From assembly GCA_016584495.1 (NCBI GenBank), contig WAID01000003.1, positions 5,536,501 through 5,600,500 of the forward strand: 64,000 nt of DNA, given 5' to 3'. A model generated the notes under the pieces. It saw only the letters and a list, made by a program, of their open reading frames with translations, did not search any database and was not told the origin of the DNA. The stretch is from Celoporthe dispersa. Its lineage: Eukaryota; Ascomycota; Sordariomycetes; Diaporthales; Cryphonectriaceae. Below, piece after piece: positions 23,170 through 34,493 of the stretch (its first letter is position 1; every line of letters begins with the position of its first letter). The position numbers were made by a program, and so were the translations under genes.

Positions 23170-25730
23170 TAACGGTTCGCGACAAAGCGCTCCTTTGCGA
23201 TAAGTCTTTCACGGCATTGTACATTTATTTTGGGTATCTGTTTATTGTTCTTCACGATTTTCATGTGAGGGGAAAACGGCACTTTTGGGGGTTACTTGAC
23301 TTATTCCCAAACTGGATGGGGAGGACAGGCTTTCCTGAACAACCATGGATGCCTGGACGGGGGGCGTTTTTTCTCTTTTTTCTTTTCTCTTTGCGGACTT
23401 CCGCTCATTCGGTTCATATCCCTCATGATCGTCTGGTGTTTTACTTTTGTTTTATTTATCTTTTTTATATTGCCTGGTGGGGAGAAGAGCGATGGGATGG
23501 TGGACGCTTCAAGGCATCTCGTGGTGCTTGGAGAGAACGAGAAAAAGCACATTAGACGGGAAACGCAAATCCGATCGAGGAGACGTCAGAAGACTCGATT
23601 GGGAAGTCTGGCCGCAACAACTTTTGCATATTGGAACATAAAGGGTCAGCGTCGGCACTGAGACGGGTTGCGTTGCTGTATATATCCTGCTGTTTTTGTT
23701 GAGAGAGGGAGAGATAAAAATGCGGGCGCAAACTCTGTTGTGAGGAAGAAGATACCTGTTGAACTTTCATCAAATCTCTCTCCCGGCTCGTGACAAGCAG
23801 CAGACGCGGAACTCGAATGGTGGTGAGGAAGGGTCGAGAGCGACGTCCTAGATGCGCTCGTGTATTACAAACAACAACAACAACAACAACAACAGCCTAC
23901 GTTTTTTCTATTTCTACTGGAGGTGTAGCAACTGTTGACACACACCAAACACACAATAAATTCATACTATCTTGAACACTTTCTTCCATGGTCCATGACC
24001 ATAACCGCCTCTTTTCATCTGTGACTCGGACCGACACTGCTGCTGATCTATCTTCCCAGACTTCGTCTCGGCAGCAAATCCGAACAACCCTGTTGATGAT
24101 CACAGGCCCCTCCCCCCTCTTCTCCCAGAACAATCGTCGCGACCCGTTCATCGGTTGATCGACGCGTCAGTCGCTGGCCTTACCGCTTCCTTCCTTCCTC
24201 CCTCCCTTCACGGAGCCTTCAGTTCAAAATAGAGCTGGCGGCGGATCTGGTGTATGCCAGCTCAGGCCAGGCCAGCGCAAGGACCTGACCCGTCGCCTCG
24301 GCCGGGGCCTCTCGGTCGGGTGCTCTCCCACGGTGATGATATAATATGACGTCCCCGCCAGGTGCGGCGGCTCAAAAGTTAAAAGCACAGTCAGCTCCGA
24401 TGGGGAGGATGATGCCATGATGTCTATTCCCACCCGGCAAAGGGAAAGAAAAAAAGAGGGGGGGGGGCCGCCGGCCGATTCTCCTAAAATTAGGAAAGGG
24501 TTGGGTCACTTGGGCGCGGGCTATTCTGGCCTAGATCACATATGAAATCTGTATATGTATATGTACTTGGGTATATAAATATATATCTATGTTATGCCCG
24601 CAAGTGGCCATACATAAGCAAACGCCGCCACCACCGCCACCACCAATAGACAGACAAGACGACGGTCCGTCCTTGTCGTTCGCACGCCTGTGAATAGACC
24701 CACGTACGCAGGTCCAAAGCTGGTGGGGGGGAGGAGTATATAGTTTTACTCGATGATTTGTAATTATGCGGGATGGATCTCTAAGCTGTGCTTGGGTAGA
24801 CAAATTGCGTATGATGTCCAGAACTAGAATAGGTATTTAGGTAGGGTAGAGAGAACCGCTCAGGTCCTACGCTTTGCGCGACCCATGTGTTCAATGCGAC
24901 GAAGTAGAATCTCAAATCGTACAATCTCTCAAATCAAATCCTCTCAATGTGCTTCGACTGTTTTTTTTGGGGGGGGGCCAAGGGGGGAGGGGGCGTATCG
25001 CCTTTTCTCTCTTTTCTTCCTCCTTGACCTCGCTGATATCCGCGCAGCCTTTTTCTTTTTCTTCTGTTTCTTTTTCCATCTACGTAGAAAGGCGGGAAGG
25101 CAGACATCGAATTAACTAGGTACTTGTCTTTCCCCCCGCCCCCGCCCCCCGTCCTGAGGATGGGCAAAACTATGATTAGAAGTTGAAATGCTGGACAAGG
25201 TTTCTTTTCTACTGGGAGATGGTGGTGGATAAGCACAGTGGACGGGCCAGTGAGTGGGCTGAGGATGGGAGATCCTTCGCGCGTTCTTTCCATCATCGGA
25301 GGAGGGCAGGTAATACTATGCTCTGGTCTATTTCGGGAAACATCTCAAATTATCTCCATTTTCAGTTAGGAAGAAAAGGTTCGAAAGGAAGAGAAGACTG
25401 CATTCGCCTTGCCCTGCCAGACTGACTCTAGACGGACGAGGCTCGCCTCCCCGGACCTGAAATTGGGACCACCGCCTGCCTTTGATTTTTGCGGCAGAGG
25501 CAGAAGCCGAAGTTTGAGAGATGGATCAAGTCATGATGAAGTAGTCAAGGTTGAAGGCCTTTTGTGTGCTGCACAGCCGGGCTGGTGTGGAGGCCAAAGG
25601 TGAGCGTATGCCGCTGATCCGACGGCAAAGCAGCCTCGTAGTCTCAGGGTTCGCCGGTAGAGCGCTGTTGGATGTAGACGAGTCGCGACGTTGTATGCTT
25701 GGGAAGACTGCGGGCAGCTGTGGTCTCGGA
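23170..25730. other. Intergenic region between convergent STE12 and FAF1
   Basis: These 2.5 kb between two convergent genes should hold the STE12 3' UTR and terminator signals, and the FAF1 3' UTR. No gene is supportable. An AT-rich patch lies at 24536-24600 with TATATGTATATG-like alternations. G runs of about nine or ten bases lie near 24468 and 24969, and a CAA repeat at 23871-23894. Confidence 0.6.
23871..23894. repeat. (ACA)n microsatellite
   Basis: Eight copies of the ACA/CAA trinucleotide lie about 700 bp downstream of the STE12 stop codon, possibly in its 3' UTR. Confidence 0.9.
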
Positions 25731-26923
25731 TCACCTCCGCCTTCTCCTCTTCCTGCCAAAGTCGGGCTTCATGCCCTCCATCTCCACCGCCCTCACCTCC
25801 TTCTTGCTCAGCTTCAGCTCTCCGCCGCTGAACCTGCCCATACCCGGCATGTCAACAGCCAGCCCCGCTCTCCCCTTGGACCTCCTCTTCTCCTTCCCGC
25901 CCTTGTCCGCCGGCTTCTCCAGGATAATCCCGTTCTCCTTGGCCTCGCGCCGCCTCTTGACCTCCCTCGAGTCCCTGGCCGCGCTGATCCCCTTGCGCAT
26001 GCCCATCGGCATCTTGCGCTGCGTGAAGATGCTCTCCTTGGAGCCGAGCTTCCTGCAGCCGCAGGTCGGTGGTGAGGGCGCGGGTCCGGCCCTGGGTGAA
26101 GGTCTTGCCCCCGCGCCGCTGCCGGCCGGGCCAGCAGAAGAGCCGACCGAGTTGAAGGGGTTGGAGGCGGAGAGTATGTGCGACTCGGAGATGAGCTGCT
26201 GCAGGGCGAGGTCGTTCGCGAGTAGGGTCTTGGAGTCTTCGTTCTGCGGGTCGCCGTTGTCGTCGTCCTCGCCGCCTGGATTTGTTCTGGGCTTGGAGGT
26301 GAGGTCGTCGGTAGGTGGGCGGGAGGAGAGAACGCGCGCGACTCGCGCTTGGACATGATGGCGTTGGACGGGTGGAGGGCCGAGACCGTCAGCGGTCTGG
26401 AGTGGTCGATCACCTCGACCTTGTTCGTGCCTGCTTGCGAGTCTTCTCTTTCTTCTGGACCCTGGTCGTCGTCGTCGCTGTCGCTCCCGTTGTCTGCATC
26501 GCACGCCACTGCCGTCAGCTCCAAGTCGCACTTGTAGATAGCAAGATTGATTAGCCTTCCTCCACAATACGCACCCTCGCTGTTGTCCTCTCCAGAAAGA
26601 CCTCCCCACCCATCATCATCATCGTCGTCGTCGTCATCGTCGTCACCGCCTGCCTCGGAAGAGTCCGACCGCATGTCTTCTATGCCGTCCTTGTTCTCGT
26701 CCTCATCCTCCGTATCTGTGTTCTTGTTGGTCTTCTTAGCCCTGTAAGCCGGCTTCTTGCCCGCCGCGGGGCCCTCGAGCTCGTCGTCTAGCGGCGCGAA
26801 CTGAGCCTCGAAGTGCTTCCTGAAGATGGCCTGCACATCCTCAAGCGCACCCAGGTCTGTCTCCTCGTCGACTTTCTGCGCCTGCCTGCGCTTCCTCTTC
26901 CCGAGGACGGCTGCGGAAGGCAT
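25731..26923 (-). CDS. FAF1: Faf1-like 40S ribosome-biogenesis protein
   Basis: Yeast Faf1 is a nucleolar protein needed for pre-rRNA cleavage on the 18S branch and interacts with Krr1. The start at 26923 gives MPSAAVLGKRKRRQAQKVDE and a conserved DVQAIFRKHFEAQFAPL. An acidic poly-Asp stretch follows (about residues 95-110). The C-terminus carries the diagnostic KMPMGMRKGISAARDSREV and KRRREAKENGIILE, then a basic tail. Length is about 375 aa. A 66-bp intron at 26509-26574 (GTGCGT, branch GGCTAATC, end GGCAG) is likely: it is in frame and stop-free, and it encodes an out-of-place hydrophobic stretch inside acidic disorder. The frame breaks near 26330-26340 in a CGCGCG run, where ESR must continue as VLSSRPPTDDLTSKP; either two bases are extra or one is missing. 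It is divergent from HIS6. Confidence 0.85.
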
Positions 26924-27382
26924 GAACGTTATGATGGTCGCACCGTTTCCAATAATATGGCGTGGTGGTTGTATGAGGAACAAAATGGGACAAGGAGGCA
27001 CGTTCACGCTGCTTGTAGGCGGGTTGAAAGTACTGGTGTGCCTTCAGACCAGCGGCCCAAGTTTTTTTTTCCTTCCCTCTCTGTACTGCACTGTATTTAC
27101 GCCTCGGGCCGCCCTCGGCTCGCTAGTGCCACTACAAATTTCAGGGCGGCAGAGCCTCAATCAAGGGCCTCCCACTTTAAACATAGCACTATATTCTGCC
27201 CCACCTGCCACTAGCTACAGCGCGATCGCTCTCAGCGCCTGGCACCCCGGATGCGGAAAGACTTTCAACATTTTTTATATTCTTTTCCTCCCCTCCCTCC
27301 CTCCCCCCCTAGAGAGGCCCTGAGAGAGGCCCCGTCAAAGCTTGCCCTCCTGCTCTCGATTCATACATATGCTCCATACAGA
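26924..27382. promoter_or_regulatory. Shared divergent promoter of FAF1 and HIS6
   Basis: These 459 bp lie between the two start codons. I see a GCGATCGC palindrome near 27221 and pyrimidine-rich DNA (CCCTCCCTCCCTCC near 27292) just before HIS6. I see no clear TATA box or amino-acid-starvation element (TGACTC). Confidence 0.4.
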
Positions 27383-28485
27383 ATGACGCTCTTTCGTCCC
27401 TGTATAGACCTCCATGCAGGGCAGGTAAAACAGATCGTGGGCGGCACGCTGGACGAGCAAGCGCCCTCGACCCTCAAGACCAACTTCGTCTCGCCACACC
27501 CGCCGGCGCACTTTGCGCGGCTGTACCGGGAGAACGAACTCACGGGCGCCCACGTCATCATGCTCGGGCCCGGCAACGCCGAGGCGGCACGCGAGGCACT
27601 GGCTGCGTGGCCTGGCGCACTGCAGGTCGGCGGCGGCATCACGGATCAGAATGCGAGGGAGTGGGTGGATGCTGGTGCTGAGAAGGTATGATGAAAACGC
27701 AACATCGTAAAAAAGATTTCTTGAGGGCTTCCTGTGCCTTGATCAAGTTCACATGTGTGGCAGTACTACGTGCTGTGGGGGAGGGGGAGGGAGAGGGAGA
27801 AAGGGAGGGGGGGGGAGACAGAGAGAGAGAGTGTGTGTGTGTGTCTTTTTGTGTGTGATGAAAAGAGGGCTGACGCTGTGAGTTGGTGGGGATGGGGAAC
27901 CAGTAGGTCATCATAACGTCTTTTCTCTTCCCAGAGGCACACTTCAGCCAGCCACGCTTAGACTCCGTCGTCGAGGCGCTGCAGGGCGACCGGAGCAGAC
28001 TCGTCATCGATCTGAGCTGCCGCCGACAACAGGCGGACGGCGAAGAACCAAGGTGGTTCGTGGCCATGAACAAGTGGCAGACTCTTACAGACATGGAGGT
28101 CAACCAAGGTATTCCATCCCATCCCTTGCAGCCGAGGTCTACTAGAAAAGCTAACACCACAATTCTCCCCGCAGCCTCTATAAAACAGCTCGAGCCCTAC
28201 TGCTCCGAGTTCCTCATCCACGCCGCCGACAACGAGGGCCTCCAGCGCGGCGTCGACGAGGAGCTCGTCACCAAGCTGTCGCAGTGGTGTAGCATACCCG
28301 TCACGTATGCCGGCGGCGGCCGGAACCTCGACGATTTAGACCGAGTCAGGACGCTGAGCGGCGGCAAGGTCGATCTCACCATCGGGAGTGCGTTGGATTG
28401 CTTCGGTGGGTCCGGTGTGAGGCTGGACGAGTGCGTCAAGTGGAATCGGCGGCAGAAACAGACCTGGGATAGGCCCCAGGCATAG
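27383..28485 (+). CDS. HIS6: ProFAR isomerase (histidine biosynthesis, His6)
   Basis: His6 is the TIM-barrel isomerase converting ProFAR to PRFAR, step four of histidine synthesis. Exons are 27383-27685, 27907-28108 and 28175-28485, giving 271 aa with no frame break. The N-terminus TLFRPCIDLHAGQVKQIVGG holds the catalytic Asp region. LQVGGGITDQNAREW is the first phosphate-binding strand, and VIDLSCRR carries the second Asp. VTYAGGGRNLDDLDRV is the C-terminal phosphate-binding half. Intron 1 (221 bp) ends at CAGTAG before VIITSFLFPEAHFSQPRL. A nearer CAG at 27934 was rejected because it would remove the conserved VI-TS-LFP strand. Intron 2 is 66 bp with branch GCTAACA. Intron 1 contains a G-rich and GA/GT repeat tract, listed separately. 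Confidence 0.95.
27776..27845 (+). repeat. G-quadruplex-prone purine tract with (GA)n and (GT)n in HIS6 intron 1
   Basis: Within the 221-bp first intron the sense strand has many G3-G5 runs separated by one to five bases, then a nine-G run. GAGAGAGAGA and a TG repeat of about seven units follow. The same sense applies to the pre-mRNA, so an RNA quadruplex is possible between donor and branch site. Confidence 0.6.
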
Positions 28486-29113
28486 GGATGCAGAGGGCGT
28501 GTGATGATGCATCTAGACCGCGAATCAGCTCAGAGGAATCAACTGCGTCAACTCTACGAATGAGCTGTTGCTGTAACTGTGGCTATGACTGACGGCCCTG
28601 GCTATCACAAATGATTCCGTGTGTAGGTAATACCGTAGACTTGCCAATGGATCCTTAGCCAAGAAATGACTGTCTTGCTTTCTATAGAGCTCATAGGTAG
28701 AGAGAAAACCAGAAAACCTCAAGAGTCCCCAGAACAAGAGTGTGCATATGTAATCAAAAGTAATCTCCATTTCGCTGCTACCTTAGGTTGATATATTGAC
28801 ACTCTGGTGCTAATCCATACGATCAATTAGCCACCAGCAACCCCAAAGTGTTTGCACGTCTGTCATTACTTTCCATGAGCTATCCGAGCACGAGGGCGAA
28901 AACTGGCCCCCCACTCCCAAAAGAATCACCATGCCTAACCCTCGCCGCCGGCGTGTATATTGTCAACATTCATGAGAGGGCTTGGCCCGAGCTCGTTACG
29001 TTTCTGTCCGAGCTTCGCCTTTGTTCTTGGTAACAGGCATTAGATCCCAGTACGGTTCTTGTGCCTTCGTGCCTCACGAATGTATGGCATCTCATCGAGA
29101 ATGACCCATCGGC
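28486..29113. other. Intergenic region between convergent HIS6 and the RGG-containing hypothetical gene
   Basis: This 628-bp convergent interval presumably contains both 3' UTRs. No open frame with recognisable content was found. Confidence 0.5.
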
Positions 29114-30336
29114 TTACTTGTTCGCATAGAAGGTCTCGCGGATCCATTGCTCGGAGGAGGGCAGTTGCGGTCTGGCGCTGGTGCCTTTGGCAGCAGGACC
29201 TGGTGTCGGTCCAGCGGCGTTGTTGCGCATGCCATGAGTAGCCTGGGAAGACTGCTGGACAGGTCGGTTCTGCTGTTGGCCTGGTTGGCCCGGAGTACCT
29301 CGAGCTTCCGTCTTGACACAAGCAGTCGCTGGTACGGCCGGCTTGACGGCCTCGGGACCAGCCTGGGCAGCAGACTGAGGAACGACGTGCACAGAACCAG
29401 AGGCCTCAGCAGCCTTAGGATTGTTGTTGCGAGACACGGACTTGTACTTCTCAAAATCCTTGGAGGCTTGCTTGGCAGCCTTGTTGGCAGCGGTACGGGC
29501 TTGCAGCTCTGCGTCCTGGTCCTGGAGATTGACACGAGCATGAACCACACCCGCACAAAGCTTGGCTACCTGGCGAAGCTTGGCCTCGGACTCGTAATCA
29601 CCAGCGGCACGAGCGCTGTCTGCGGCTTCGCTGAAGAGGCGACCGCCATCCTCGATGGTGTACGTGTACATCCAGTCCTTGTCAACATAAGGACCTGTGT
29701 CGACACCGAAGACTGGCTTGAACGGCTTATCAGCCCAGCGTGAGCCTTTAAGGCCGTCTCCACCGCCGGAAGAAGCGGTACCAGCAGAACTCTGAGTAGT
29801 ACTGATGGTAGTCTGCCGGTTGATGGCAGCGTTGGTACCAGACCCAACAGTGCCTCGGGGGTTGGTGGTGATAGGAGTACCACTGCGAGCCATGGGGCCT
29901 CGGGCACCAGTAGGGCCATCCTTACGATCAGGCGCTGTGGCCCAGGGAGACGCGCTGAGGCCGCGCTTGGGGCTGGCCGGGGGTCATCAACGATCATCGG
30001 ATCGCCAGAGTCACCTGTAGTAGCCAACTGGTTGGTCTGGGTAGGGGCAGTAGTCGCGTTGACTTTCTGGAAGAAGTGGTTAGGCGGCGCAGTTGCGAGG
30101 TGCTCGCTCCAGCCGCCAGATGGACCACCGGGTCCACCACGACCATCACGATCGCTGCGACCACCACGCATCGGAGTCGGATTATTGTATGAGGGGCCGC
30201 CAGCATTGTTGAGAAGGCCACGGCCACCGCGGCCGCTACCACCGCGCTGTCGGTCATCGCGAAGATCGCCGCGCGTGACCTGCTGATGAAACTGACGGGC
30301 GGCCTCGAGGTCGCCCCGTCCACCGTTGAAAGCCAT
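29114..30336 (-). CDS. Hypothetical protein with N-terminal RG-rich region and Ala-rich helical C-terminal half
   Basis: I do not recognise a family. The start at 30336 gives MAFNGGRGDLEAARQFHQQ. Residues ~25-70 are rich in Arg-Gly (RGGSGRGGRG, GGRSDRDGRGGPGG), typical of RNA-associated, arginine-methylated regions. The middle is low complexity (Thr, Gln, Pro). The second half has DKDWMYTYTIEDGGRLFSEA followed by about 90 Ala/Glu/Lys-rich residues likely to be helical, and a Gln/Pro-rich tail ending WIRETFYANK. Length is about 407 aa. The frame breaks at 29966-29970, where CCCC would need five Cs: DDPRPAP must continue as KRGLSASPWATAPDRKDG. The total of 3n+2 fits one missing base. The upstream leader lacks ATG for 547 nt. 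A role in RNA binding is inference from composition only. Confidence 0.7.
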
Positions 30337-30883
30337 CCTGAAGGCGGTCGGAGCAAGGCCGGATTTTAAGGAGTCTTGAGGGCTGATATCAGCTTGACTG
30401 CTCTCACGGCCGCTGAGGAACGAGATGGGGATCAAGGGAGTGCCTTCTTGCCCCGGCAGATAGAGGTCGATGGCTCAAATGGCAGGCAGGCTGATGGGTA
30501 TGAAATGAGATGACAAACAAGAAGGGATGCAAGCTTACTCGGAGGCACAGCGGGCGATGATGTAGTTGTAGTCGTAGTGAACAAAGACAGATTTGAGGGA
30601 TGTGGGTGACCAAGATGGTCAAGTAGGTTGGACAGACAGCAGGCTTTGATTGTCAAGGAGTTTGGGAAAGAGGCAGGGCAGACAGGTGATCCTGCCTGGA
30701 GGATGTTTGATGATGGAAGAGAAGGTCTGAAGGAAGGATGAGTGGATGACTTGCCTTGGAGGCCTGTCAACAGAGAGGGGTGGACCTCTGTTGGTGGTGT
30801 TGTTTGTGTTGGTAGGAAGGGAAGTTTGGCAAGTTGTTGAGTAGGCAGTGGGGATGCAGCCTTTTGTAGTTGGAGGTGTTGGG
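30337..30883 (-). promoter_or_regulatory. ATG-free leader of the RGG-containing hypothetical gene
   Basis: On the sense (minus) strand no ATG occurs for about 547 nt upstream of the start codon. A GTAAGC donor-like site lies at 30533-30538 and a CTTCAG acceptor-like site directly precedes GATGGC at the start, so a leader intron is possible. The stretch up to about 31070 is open in one frame but has Pro/Ser/Leu-rich composition and no domain. I read it as leader, not coding. Confidence 0.45.
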
Positions 30884-31391
30884 CATAACGACAATCTTCA
30901 GCCCTCACGATATATCGCAATGCAAAGAGCTGGTTGTGAGGTTTCGATGCCGAGATGAATGCTGGGGCAGGAAGGTTGTGATACAAAAGACAGGATATGG
31001 GCGATAGGAAGGAGCAATTGTAAGAAAGGCAGGTCCCAAAAAGCAGGAGCGAGCATCCAAGAGAACACATCCAGAGGCAGGTGCTCTTTGTAAGTCTGGT
31101 TCATGAATTCCTTCCATTTTTGAAGACTATTTGGTGGACTCAGGCGAAGAAGCCGCAGACAAGACGGTGGTACAGCACCGCTCATACCATGATGGTGGAT
31201 ATCCGACTAGCCTTAGGCCGATACCTGGGAAATATTAGTATTGAGGGCCGAGGGGCACGAGGAGAGAGTGAGACCGATACCCACCAGATCATCTATTGCG
31301 CAGTCGATATGGCACACAATGCTCGGTTCGGGAGTTCGCCGTTGGGCTCGAACGTGGTCTCGTCTTAGGCGTGGTTGAACGCTTCCAATCG
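30884..31391. other. Intergenic region between POP3 and the RGG-gene leader
   Basis: About 500 bp between tandem minus-strand genes. It should hold the POP3 3' UTR and promoter of the downstream gene. No gene is supportable. Confidence 0.5.
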
Positions 31392-32142
31392 TCATCCCTT
31401 CTTCAAACGCTTTCGCCCTACAGGAGCCTCCAGGGAATTGATCTTGGTCTCGAAGAATGTCCCCCTTCCGGCCTCCTCCAGCCAAGGCACCTTGACCGGC
31501 GGTACCGTCTTCCGCACGAAATCCACCAGTGCCCTCGCCTGGGCTGTATCGCTTGCACGAAGAGCCACACTCGTGACCCTGGGTATGCCCATACTAGCAC
31601 TGAGCCTCTCCTCGCAGGCTTTCGAGAAACCGACTAGCCGCATGGGTTCGCCGAGCTGGTGAAACTTGGATGCCGCAGCGACCATCTGTGGTAGGTGACT
31701 GAAGAACGCCGAGGGAGGTCCTGATCGGGCTATGAAGATGACGGCGTATGGACCTAGTTGTGCTGAGGGAGTCTGGGCCTGTGGCTCTGGACCTGTGGTG
31801 GAGGAGTTGAGAACCTGGATATTCCGCGTGATGGTGCTCAGGCCGACTTCCACAGAACAAGCAACAGCCGGCGGTGGCGGCACAGCTCGCTCTACTGGCG
31901 GCTCAGACTCCTGATGGCGCTTCCTCTTCCGCTTGTTACGCTTGCCTTTGGATGCTACCTTGTAGGCTTGACGATGGTGAGAGATGGGGGACAGGACGCT
32001 GCCAGGTGGTCGTCAACAACACGCATGCTTTTCAGGTGGATAGGTAAACGGACTCGCAGAGAAGGTCTAGAATGGAATCTTGGTCTTCTTGTGAGATCTT
32101 CGGCCTGGTATGTAGATTAGAGATATTGCGACGAGCAGTCAT
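31392..32142 (-). CDS. POP3: RNase P / RNase MRP subunit Pop3 (Rpp38-like)
   Basis: Pop3 is a protein subunit shared by RNase P (5' tRNA maturation) and RNase MRP (pre-rRNA A3 cleavage), related to Rpp38 and the L7Ae RNA-binding fold. Exon 1 is 32054-32142 (MTARRNISNLHTRPKISQED, ending LLC). A 55-bp intron (31999-32053, GTCCGT..GGCAG) splits the Asp codon. Exon 2 (31392-31998) begins VLSPISHHRQAYKVASKGKR, the conserved Pop3 LSPI..HR signature. A basic KRNKRKRKR run follows, then SVEVGLSTITRNIQ and the L7Ae-like core (GPYAVIFIARSGPPSAFFSH, PMRLVGFSKACEERLS, SALGI-like ASMGIPRVTSVAL). The length is 231 aa and the frame is unbroken. The intron was chosen because it restores this signature; without it exon 1 meets a TGA. 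Confidence 0.88.
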
Positions 32143-32382
32143 GGTCGTGTTTGAGGCATCTCACCACTCAGCCTTCGAGAATGGAGTATCTAGTTGATAC
32201 ACCGTCTTTGTCTTCTCCATGCTGCCTTTCCGTCGTGTACAAGCCACTTCTTTAGGAATCTGATTTTTAAATAGAGATAGAGATAGCTTGAAGACGACTC
32301 GGAAGAAGTGTGGTATTCTACAGGCGAGGCCCTGTCCAACAGCATCTCGAAAGAAAGAGAAAGAAAAAAAAAATGAACGTCA

Positions 32383-32396
32383 CTAGGGTTAGGGTG
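32383..32396. promoter_or_regulatory. Telobox-like motif (TAGGGTTAGGG) upstream of POP3
   Basis: CTAGGGTTAGGGTG lies about 240 bp upstream of the POP3 start. It is two phased copies of the telomere-type TTAGGG motif. Teloboxes occur in promoters of ribosomal and ribosome-biogenesis genes in plants and some fungi and bind Myb/SANT or Rap1-type factors. The functional link here is inference. Confidence 0.4.
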
Positions 32397-34493
32397 CTTT
32401 TCAGAATTCGATGTCACCCTTACCCGTCTGCCGGCCTGAGCTTGAGCTACTAGCCGCCCGCCCGCCCCCTGTCTTGGCCTCTCCAAGGCCTGCATTTAGT
32501 ACTATAGCAGTACCGGTAAGCTGCTGCCAGAAGCTCTCTGGCCCCTGTCATTATCTCGAATGCCTCAAACACCTAACCTGAAGGCTCCCTAAATTCTTCA
32601 ACCTAAACAGGAATTTCTCTTCTTCCGAGACCCTGGACGGAACAGCAAGCTTAGTCTGAACAGTCAAGGGGTGTGTGTAGATGGACTTCGAGTGCTGGAG
32701 TGCGTATTGGTCCTCCCATAGTACTCATCCTTTACGTATGATAAATTTGTAGGCCGTAGATAATGGCGCTCCATGTATGTGGATGTGGAGTTGCCTTGAA
32801 TGAGTAGAATGCAAAGTTGCCAGGTAGGATGGGTTGAAGAGGAGATGCTCACGGTAATAGAGAGAGGATGCTATCTTGTCACCAGGCCTGCTGTTTGAAC
32901 ATGTCGACGTTGTCCGAGTATCTTCTCCTGGTGGCGAGGGGCGCATTTGTACCTGTCCGAGCCGAGATATCTCGGTGGGAGGGGGGAAGGGAGTCAGCCA
33001 GCCACGAGACTTCGAAGGGAACCGTTTGCTTTGTGTTCCACGCAGGCTCTGACGGGTGACCCCCTCGCCAGAGATTGTTATTTTCTCATCGCTCAGCTGA
33101 AGTGCTGCCCCGCTGCCACAGCATATCAACTAGCTTCTTGCTCTACCTAGCAGCTCGTTGGCTGACCTTCCCGGGCAGCATGTGCGACACGAACCCATGA
33201 ACAGCAGGGAACAAGCCATCGTCTGACCTTGCTGGGGCGAATCCGTCATCAGCGCCGAAGGGCTCTCATACCCAGCCCGGAACCAGATGGGTCTGACACC
33301 TGGGCACCGTCCAACCACAGCTCTGGGAGCAGCATCACCCCGGCTGGAGGCTGGTCCGACAGACCAGGTCTGTAGTACTGAGTAGAAGGCTGAAGGTCGT
33401 GATAGATTCTACCGTAAGAACTATACGCCAGCCCTCAGGAAGAACGGGTCTTTTGTTCCATAAAGCAGATGTAGTCGTTTATGCTGTAGCAGGTAGTTTC
33501 GTGCAGGGAGCGTTCGTGGCTCTCATTCTTGTTTGCTTCGATCGTACAGCTCTGGCGTTGTGTTTTCCCCCCGGAGGGAGCTCGGGAGGGCACGTGTACG
33601 TACTAAAGTAGGCAGGTCAGCAGTACCCTGGCGGCAATCAATGCCAGCGAGACGCGAATTATGCAGCAGGAGATGAGGATACTCGGGTTCAGCGCAGTGA
33701 AGGCTGGGCACTCTGAGACAGGAGAAAACGCAACAGGATATGCCTCGACAAGTCTAGAAGGAGAAGGAATGAACTTCACATGCATGCTTTATGGTGTGTA
33801 CACTTCTCTACAGTATGCCTCCTGGCAGTGGACCTCGAAGGTCCACGGCTGCCTGCTTGGTCGCCATCGTATGGCTCTGGTTTGCCTTCGTGTGTTTTGA
33901 TACGATACACAGGGCAGATTGGACACCTGGACGCCATTCTATGCGAGACCGCAGCATCGATGGCAAGATGGGAAGATGGATTGTTGAACGGAAATAAAAT
34001 CTGGAAAATGACTTCATGCGGGATAGGTGCCTGCCAAGCAATGACTCCTCCCGCTAGCTCGTTTGCTCGGGAGCTTGTCATAAGTTTAGCTGCCAGCTGC
34101 CCCCGAACCCTGGCAGCGTAAAACCCACCTCCGCTTTTCAAACAGCCGCAGTGCTTGCCTGCGTATCCTTTTCCTGAACCCCAACTCCCAACCGACTTAC
34201 CCACACCCCAGGATCACAGCGTTTACTTCAGCACTCCCTTACTTTCTTACCTTCAAAACAGCTGAGCTTTCGACAACAGCATCTCGACAGCTCTCATCGA
34301 TGTGATACAGCAGCCACATCAGACTCCTTCACGGATGGCACAGTCCCTGGTCAAGCAACCCTCAGCTTGCCCTGACCTTCTTCACAACCTTAGGTAATCG
34401 AGCTGGCAGCGCTTCAGCACATCACCCCACCCAAAAGTGTAGGTCATTTTTGCTAGGTACGCCCCTCCCCTTACCCCGCCATCCGTGACGATG

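Noticed and set aside
30432..31070. 212-codon minus-strand open frame upstream of the RGG-containing gene
   Set aside because: Its promoter-proximal position, ATG-free stretch and Pro/Ser/Leu-rich make-up fit an untranslated leader better than a protein.
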